Shown piece by piece: positions 57,714-64,000 of a stretch of DNA of 64,000 nt. This DNA comes from Echinococcus granulosus (taxonomy: Eukaryota > Platyhelminthes > Cestoda > Cyclophyllidea > Taeniidae): assembly GCF_000524195.1 (NCBI RefSeq), contig NW_020170486.1:134435-198434 (forward strand). Reading direction: 5' to 3'. Under the pieces are notes generated by a model. It was not told the DNA's origin. It saw nothing but the letters and a program-made list of their open reading frames with translations, and made no database searches. Position numbers and translations under genes: made by a program. Within the stretch, counting starts at the first letter, position 1. The number at the start of each line of letters is the position of its first letter.

Positions 57714-58635
57714 TACAACGCCACGTCTGTACAGACACCAGCAAGACGACACTCCCACCACAAAGTAAAAGCCAATGGGAGGAAAGTATTGCATAAATTA
57801 AATATCTTGGTAAAAAATGGACATTTCAGCGCTATAAAAGCGTTCTATGATTTAAATCTAGAAGCCTTAATTTTTTTCGCTGTTTGTGTTTGCCATTCCT
57901 GATATTTATTATTTATCGCGTTTATTTGCTCACTTTTGAGGACTCGCTCCCCTTATTATGCTTTGAACATCTTAGTATATGATACCCAAATTTTGTTTGC
58001 CTTTTGCTCTTCCTACACCTTGTGCATGTAAGTTAATTCACGTCTTGAATTTATATTTGATGCCGTAATATGCTAATAAATTGCGGTAGAATCAGGATTT
58101 TGACCCACAAATATGTTTGAGGTGGTACAATGTCTTTCAAATATTAGGTCAAAAAGCAAATGCATGTCCTACAGTATCTGACTAAATTCTGGCCAATACG
58201 TCCATTAAGATGCCTTTTTTAACAGCTTCATTATTAATTTAAGTCCTAAACTTAAGACTTGCATGTTTTTTGCCTTCGCAAAGTGCTTCTGGAGCGTTGA
58301 GGATATATCGTTAGTGCATATGTGTACCGAATTGCCGAATTCACTTTCTTAGGCTTATATATAACTTGGAATGACCTCCGGAGCGACTTTATAGCTTGCT
58401 AAACTGAATAAAGGTATAAACAAAAGTAGATTTGTATTGGAGTTGCCAGCGCAAATGCGCGATGAACGCTCGAATTGTGTGCGCTTAGCGCGTGTGTTGC
58501 TTCTAAACATATGGTGCTGCCTTAAGGGCGTAGTAAACAATACCCTCAGGTCTCCAGTGCGATTCAGAATTAGTAAATGTATCCCCTGCAAGCATAGCGT
58601 GTGCACGCTTATGTGACCAAGTTGAAGATCTAACG
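57714..58635. other. Divergent intergenic region
   Basis: Lies between the SARS1 start (-) and the Ly6-like gene (+), so it should hold both promoters. It is AT-rich and I see no coding frame or clear element. Confidence 0.5.
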
Positions 58636-59578
58636 ATGAATTACTTAATTTCCCTTATAAACGTCTGGATGGTTATTATAACTCTGCTCCCACACACAGG
58701 TGAGTGATTAGAAAACTCTTCAAGTTGTGAATTTGGCAAGAGAACAGCGATTGTGCGTAAACATTGTTTAATGCCTCGAAGCTATTGTCAAATGCCAGAA
58801 ACCTTTCACTTGTAGGTATTTTTATGCGTTTTTTACCGCATTTGGAAGCGGCAGAACTTTTGGAGATATATGAGCTGGTCATTCTTATAAAGACTTGGGT
58901 AAAATAGCAGGAACTAAAAAAATTTGTTATATTGCAATGTTATTAATAGAAGATGAAGCAAAAACCTAGCGAATTCATAATATAACCAAATTTATCAGGC
59001 ATATGAACTTGTATTAAAAATATACGATGTAAAGTTACGCAAAAACTAGTAATAGTTTGAAAGTTATTATTTGCAGCCATCAATAAGGCAGTAGGATGAG
59101 AGTGCCATCTTTTCGGGCAAAATTCTTAATTTTTCTGAAGTTGATCTCTCACTACTTAAGCACTTATTTGTGCTCCCTTGTACCTCCACTAGCATCAGGT
59201 CTGGCCTGTTATGTGTGCGTTTCAATTAATGGAAGTAATCCGAGCTGTGAAGACCCAATGGATGGATCTGTACCTGTCGAGGCACCCTGTCGACAAGGAA
59301 GATCAGGACACGAGGGTTTGAGTTACGCACGTTATTGCGTCAAGATCAAGGGTCAACGAGTAAGCGACGGCCGGCAAATCTGTATTCGACGTTGTTCAAT
59401 GCAGAAATTGGGAGGGATTCACACACATTGTGGGCAGTTTCTTTTATCGGATGAACTGTACCACGGATGCATTTCTACCTGCACACAAAATTGGTGTAAT
59501 ACTGCTCCGAAATACTCAAATTTATGCCTCACTACACTTTTTTATGTTACCTCGCTATTTGTTTTTTGCATTAAATAA
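58636..59578 (+). CDS. Ly6/quiver (sleepless)-like GPI-anchored protein
   Basis: The preferred model is 58636-58699 joined to 59199-59578 (147 residues). Exon 1 encodes a signal peptide, MNYLISLINVWMVIITLLPH. Exon 2 has the three-finger-type cysteine pattern: CYVC, then Cys in NPSCEDP, APC, RYC, ICIRRC, HC, GC, STC and the final WCN. A hydrophobic tail (CLTTLFYVTSLFVFCI) is like a GPI-attachment signal. The RYCVKI...ICIRRC arrangement resembles the quiver/sleepless subfamily, whose members modulate ion channels at the cell surface; flatworms also use Ly6 proteins in the tegument. An alternative start at 59096 in unspliced DNA is in frame and also encodes a hydrophobic N-terminus. The polyadenylation signal overlaps the stop codon. 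Confidence 0.85.
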
Positions 59579-59579
59579 A
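59574..59579 (+). terminator. Polyadenylation signal overlapping the stop codon
   Basis: AATAAA at 59574-59579 contains the TAA stop (59576-59578) of the Ly6-like gene. If used, the 3' UTR would be only some 10-30 nt long. Confidence 0.5.
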
Positions 59580-60141
59580 TTTTTAAGATTTTAAAGCAAA
59601 ATAACGTTCTCCTGAGTTGTTTGGATGCACGAATCACTAGGACGGATATTACGTATGCACCTCGGAATAAACTTCCAAACCACTTAAAGTTCCGGCAGTT
59701 AATTTTTAAGTTGTTAAAATTTTTAATAACTTTTATAAAGACTTTTTTAGCATCCCGAGACTCCCTTAAGACGAAATAAGACACAATACTCGGGCAGAAT
59801 ATATATTCAGCGCAGAGAATGTGTCTGGGCCATTGGCGTAGCCCAAAAGGCCAGCCCACCCAGCGAGGTACAAGGGACCTGATTCGAAGTACAAAAGCGG
59901 CGCCTCATTAGAGCCGAGGGATAAACCACTATCGTATTACGCTTTAGGTCATGTAAACCCTTAAATACGAACTTTGCGCTGATAAATTTGCAGTCCATTT
60001 TATCATTTAATTTTTTAAATATTAATTTTTAAAGTATAGTTTTTAATTTTTAAAAAAAATGCAACAATTGTTGCAAACTATATGTGGTGCTTTAGGTGTC
60101 TCCTCTTCTTTTTTAATGGGTGTGTCAAGGTCGCGGTCTGT

Positions 60142-60156
60142 TTGGTCATTTAGACA
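60142..60156 (+). other. Candidate trans-splice acceptor of SUGP1
   Basis: TTTGGTCATTTAG ends three bases before the SUGP1 ATG at 60157, with no obvious upstream exon. It is compatible with spliced-leader addition or a 5'-UTR intron. Confidence 0.4.
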
Positions 60157-62409
60157 ATGACGTCCCGAATACCTTTCAAAAATGATGGCAGTTTTATGGA
60201 GATTTTTAAGCAACTTCAAGGTAGGACTTTTTAGCATAATTTTGCCACAGCTGAACAGGATCTGGCAAACATCAGCGCAAATGTTGATGTTGGTACTCCA
60301 GCGGTATGTTATATACCAATCGCTAATATTCTTAGACTAACAAGAATACATTTTCAATCTTGGACGCGTAAGTAGATTCGTTCTTGCATTTTTTGAAGTC
60401 CATTCTCTTTAGATGTGGTTCTTCCTAAAGGTAGAGGTTTTCTGTTTTATGATGCTTTAAATAAAAAGCCATATCCTGGTCTAATCGTAGTATTTCCAGT
60501 GTTGCCTCCCGAAGATCAAAAAGCCATCATTGCGATTGAAAGCCTGATCATGCGTCTTGTTGGCTTACCCCAGTCATTAGCAAAATTGGAGGTCGCCAAA
60601 TTTGAGGACAGCGTGCAATACTGGTGCGACTGATTTCAGTACTGATAAAATAGGTTTCTTACCGTTCCGGACTCGGTTGAATGCAAATATTTGCAAAAAA
60701 GGTTGCAAGAAGAGCTTATTAAGAGATCGAAGACCTCGGTCGAAGGTAGCAATTTCTTGCCTAATAATCGTTGATTTGTTAGAGGAGATTGAGGCGTGTA
60801 AGGTGGACTATAAGCTCTCCGACATTCAGCTTCCCCCTGAAAAACCTCCTGCAAGAACTGTCTCTCCTAAGGCATGCGATGTTTATGCGAATGTTACGAA
60901 ATCGGAGCCCTCGTCTTTAAAGCCGCTGGAGATACCTGCTCCTACACGAAAAAGGAAATCTAGGTGGGACACCGAACAGACGGCCAAATCTGAAGGCCTG
61001 AGTGAGCTTTCCCACAATGAAGTTTTGGCGTCCGCCGTTGCAGCAGCAAAGGCTGCTGCTCAGTTAGCAGCATCAAGTTAGTTCGAGTAATAGCTCTCTC
61101 TGAGTGCTTTTCTCGCGATTTACCACTAATTTTATCTCTTTTTGTACCTCTCCTCCATGTTCAGTTCTTTCACGTAATAGATTTGATGAATTTCCTGTTT
61201 CTCCCTTTTAGACAATAAGCCCGCTCAAACGATTTGCTCTAATGTACGACAACTTACTGGTGGAGCTGTTCTCAGTGATGAACAAGTTAAACAGATTCAA
61301 TATCAAAAAGAAGTGAGCCTCCTCTGTTGTCGCTACTTTTGAAGTCTAACTCTGGCTTTTTGATCATTTGCTTTTCGTGTTCAGCTTCAGGCCATGCATG
61401 AGTTCATATTAGCTCAGCAGCGCCTGAAGATGCAGGAGCAACAGCTGATGGAGTCGATTGAGGGAGTAAATTACTCAAAAAAGCCAAGGAAAACTGTTGA
61501 TGGCCTAGAAGTCAAGTACGAGTATGATTCCGATGAGGATTGTGAAGGTGGCACTTGGGAGCATAAACTCAGAGCTGCAGAAATGGAAGCCACTCGGGGT
61601 ATTCATTCATTCATCATCTTTTACCTCTACTGCTATTAACTGAACGTCTATATTCGGCCTCTTTGACCCCTAGACTGGGCGGAAAAGTTGACTGAGATGG
61701 GACAAGGAAAACACCACATAGGCGACTTCTTGCCACCCGATGAACTGGAACGTTTCATGGAAACCTATCGTGTAGGCTACTGTACCTAGTAGACTGCATC
61801 ATTTGTGCGCTTTCGACTTATCTATTCCCCATTCAGGCTCTTAAGGAGGGTCGTGAGCCCGACTACAGCGAGTATAAACAATTTAAGCTCACCTGTGAGA
61901 ACGTTGGTTTCCAAATGCTTGAGAAAATGGGCTGGAAAGAGGGCGAGGGTCTTGGTGTCTCCGGTCAGGGTATCGTCAATCCTGTCAGCAAGTAGGTTAA
62001 AGTCTGAATAATTGGGCCCTGTTCCAGAGTTTGGTTTTGTTGACTAGTTAACTATTTAGCAACTACATTAATAATGGTACTATTTGCAGTCTGCAGGTTC
62101 AGAAATTACTGACTGCTTAGCTCTTTTCCTCCCCATTTTTTTTTCATTTTTAATGCATCGTTTATTCCAGGGGTAATGTTCACGTGGAAGGTGTTGGTCT
62201 TGGGGTGGAGAGATCATCCAATCTTACCGTCGAAGATGATGAGTTCGAGGCCTATCGGAAGCGGATGATGCTGGCCTATCGGTTTCGTCCTAATCCGTTG
62301 GTATGTCTCACCTACATAGTACCATCTTCTCTCCTAGTGGATTACTAAGCTTCTTGGCTCTTGTGCTTCCTTCTATTTTAGAACAATCCGCGCCGAGATT
62401 ACTACTAGC
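60157..62409 (+). CDS. SUGP1: SURP and G-patch splicing factor SUGP1
   Basis: Twelve exons: 60157-60220, 60251-60303, 60336-60367, 60399-60623, 60654-60745, 60783-61076, 61212-61312, 61385-61598, 61674-61771, 61837-61991, 62171-62300, 62383-62409, giving 494 residues. The start contains [15 protein letters not shown], as in human SUGP1. One SURP module (exons 4-5, LPPEDQ...[19 protein letters not shown]) and the basic KRKSRWD motif follow. Then come [20 protein letters not shown], a G-patch ([17 protein letters not shown]) and the invariant terminus [23 protein letters not shown]1 works with SF3B1 and a DEAH helicase in branch-site recognition. The protein is shorter than the human one and seems to lack the first SURP. 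The first five introns are 30, 32, 31, 30 and 37 nt. The acceptor at 60398 is chosen because the nearer TTTAG gives a stop. Confidence 0.95.
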
Positions 62410-62511
62410 TTGACGTCGTTGATTTTGCACATTATTCATAAGGCTTTAATCCATGTACCTCTGTCGTCCCCTTGTGAACAGTACCGCTTGTGCACATATT
62501 TCGTTCCCTCC

Positions 62512-62517
62512 AATAAA
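62512..62517 (+). terminator. Polyadenylation signal of SUGP1
   Basis: AATAAA 103 bases after the SUGP1 stop and about 210 bases before the Beclin 1 ATG. It is the only canonical signal I see in this short spacer. Confidence 0.6.
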
Positions 62518-62705
62518 GTACCCTTGCCAATCCACTTTTTTTTCTCTTAATGCTCTTACTAGTTACTTTTCCTCTGATGGATACCGCTTTTTGCTACCCT
62601 CTTCGGGGACGTCTGCCACCGCCGTGTTTTTCCCTTCTCCCCTCCCTCGTCCTCAATGGCCAAATCTAACGCCTTTTTGCTTAATTGCTATGTAATTGCC
62701 GGCCT

Positions 62706-62724
62706 ATTTGATGTTTTAGAAGGC
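62706..62724 (+). other. Candidate trans-splice acceptor of Beclin 1
   Basis: A T-rich tract ends in TTTTAG at 62719, five bases (AAGGC) before the ATG at 62725. With SUGP1 ending only 315 bases upstream on the same strand, processing of a shared transcript by spliced-leader addition is possible. Confidence 0.45.
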
Positions 62725-64000
62725 ATGTCAAGCATTGTGAGTGACGATGTTGGGTCAGACATCAGCGTACAGTATTGCTGTCAGAAGTGCAAGAGACCCT
62801 TGGATCTGGCCTCGGATTTCGGAAATTTTCGCACCTCCGATCTTTCTAGTGCCGTTGGTGTGTTTACTTACTGTTATACATTGGTATTCTCAGAGAATAG
62901 GTCCTCTTCATAGGATGTTTAGAATGTTCTAGGATGTTATTTTAGAAGGAAAACTGTAGTAACATTTCTTGAATTTGTCTTTACCATTTCACAAGCCTCA
63001 GTAAGAAGTTGATTGCTTGGATAACTTTATAATCTAGAGATTGTGATACCTCATATTTTTTCTCTCTTTCAAGGCTACGAATACAATTCGTGAGTTAAGC
63101 CTTTGATGTTATTTTTACTTCCTACTTATTATCTCTTCAAAGTTCAATCGTTTACGAGTTCATTATAGGGGCTCTTCATCTCCGACCTACTCTCCCACCT
63201 CTAGTTTGGATCACCGACTCCAGGTAAGTAACTTTGAGGAGAGTGTACCCCCACTTTTCCCCGAAGATGACAAACACCATTCTGCAGACCACACTAAACT
63301 CTGCACCTCTGTTATCTACGCGTTGGCAGCTGTCCTCCCTCTCATTTGTCAGCCCTTTAAGTCTGGTCGGTTTGATCTTTGACCCTGCAGGTAAATGCTT
63401 ACCTTTCCGACATCATCAACGGTCGAGCTGAAACCGATCATCCAATGTGTCAGGAGTGTGCTGACACTCTAATTAGCACTCAGCAACAACTGCTTGATTT
63501 TCAGAAGGAGGAGATTGTCTGTCTCGAGTAAGTTCCCATTTTTATCACCTATTTGATGCTTGAAGTGAAAGAGAATGCCTCCCAAATCCTACCCCTTTGG
63601 TAGGTCCTTACTCGAGCAGTTGAAAGCAAACACAACTGAGAGAAGTGGTGTAAGCACGAATGTCACACATACTGCTGAGCAAATGTTTTCAATCTCTCAA
63701 CGATCGAGGCAAACCTCCTCGTTGTCGGCAGTACGTTTTTCAACTCCTTTGTATGGTTTACTTCTGTTTGTAAATTAACATCGCCTCGGGGTGTTGGGTT
63801 CAAATTTTAGACAAATTCCCCTAACGAGGATTCACCAAATCCATTGGAGACCTCTTCGTTTGAGGTCGATGAAGATGGGTCATTCCGAGAGCCGCTATAT
63901 GCCACGGGAGATAGCCCAGCGGAGGCTGAAGAAGGGAATGTAACTACCAAGGCAGAGTTGCACTGCACTCAGGAGGAACTGGTTTCTCTTCGCCAAGAAT
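62725..64000 (+). CDS. BECN1: Beclin 1 (Atg6), 5' part
   Basis: Exons seen: 62725-62857, 63074-63089 (16 nt), 63169-63223, 63391-63527, 63604-63730, and 63811 to the window end; the gene continues beyond. Beclin 1 is a core subunit of the class III PI3-kinase complex that starts autophagosome formation. Diagnostic parts are the first CxxC motif in VQYCCQKCKRPL, the second in HPMCQECADTL just after DIINGRAETDHP, and the beginning of the coiled coil at the end (ELHCTQEELVSLRQE). The segment matching the BH3 motif reads RLQVNAYLSDIING and lacks residues important in the human motif. A Ser/Thr-rich insertion (exons 5-6) separates the second CxxC from the coiled coil. A frame open upstream to 62656 would add 23 residues, but an acceptor at 62719 argues for the ATG at 62725. 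Confidence 0.9.

Noticed and set aside
60602..61081. 159-codon plus-strand frame as the start of a gene
   Set aside because: Reading through 60624-60782 uses two micro-introns; the spliced SUGP1 model explains the homology and frame.
1..64000. CRISPR arrays, prophage, insertion sequences, rRNA genes or retrotransposon polymerase frames
   Set aside because: None seen: no regularly spaced identical repeats, no transposase or reverse-transcriptase motifs, no rRNA-like stretches. The window is eukaryotic nuclear DNA.

Overview
The window is nuclear DNA of a multicellular animal, read here as a parasitic flatworm (Platyhelminthes, most likely a tapeworm). The basis is spliced protein-coding genes on both strands, metazoan-type proteins (ELAV-like, Ki-67-like, Ly6/quiver, Beclin 1), long gene-poor stretches with microsatellites, and above all clusters of 30-39 nt introns in the 5' exons of several genes, a style known from flukes and tapeworms. 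The species call is inference. A 100-nt run of N at 15231-15330 marks an assembly gap.

Left third (1-22 kb). KIN17 (+) is followed by an intronless three-RRM ELAV-like gene (-), which shares a 140-bp head-to-head promoter with an intronless multi-pass membrane protein gene (+). Next is a 1370-residue Ki-67-like protein (+): an FHA domain, a Ki-67/Repo-Man type PP1 docking motif, an array of 18-residue repeats and a basic tail. A gene-poor 6-kb stretch with the gap follows, then a six-exon gene for an unrecognised 561-residue protein (+).

Middle (23.8-51 kb). A Ras-family GEF gene (-) has REM and CDC25 domains and an unusual CxxC...CxxC insertion, with probable N-terminal exons up to 32.4 kb. 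GMP synthase (-, 14 exons, 725 residues) shows micro-introns at its 5' end and one GC-AG intron. An orphan single-exon 211-residue gene (+) follows, then an unidentified Ser/Pro-rich multi-exon gene (-) that contains a 27-nt micro-exon and hosts a 170-bp minisatellite in an intron.

Right third (51.5-64 kb). DDX47/Rrp3 helicase (-) and cytosolic seryl-tRNA synthetase (-) flank weakly supported plus-strand exons, one resembling the rhodanese domain of MAP-kinase phosphatases. A plus-strand run then holds a secreted/GPI-anchored Ly6/quiver protein, the spliceosomal G-patch protein SUGP1, and the 5' part of Beclin 1, cut by the window end.

Most recognised genes are housekeeping: DNA repair/RNA (KIN17), rRNA processing (DDX47), splicing (SUGP1), translation (SARS1), purine synthesis (GMPS), autophagy (BECN1). 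They are neighbours rather than a pathway. Exon models for KIN17, Ki-67-like, the 561-residue gene, GMPS, DDX47, SARS1, SUGP1 and Beclin 1 were assembled by hand with phase-consistent junctions. The models of the RasGEF N-terminus and of the 42.5-51 kb gene are partial.
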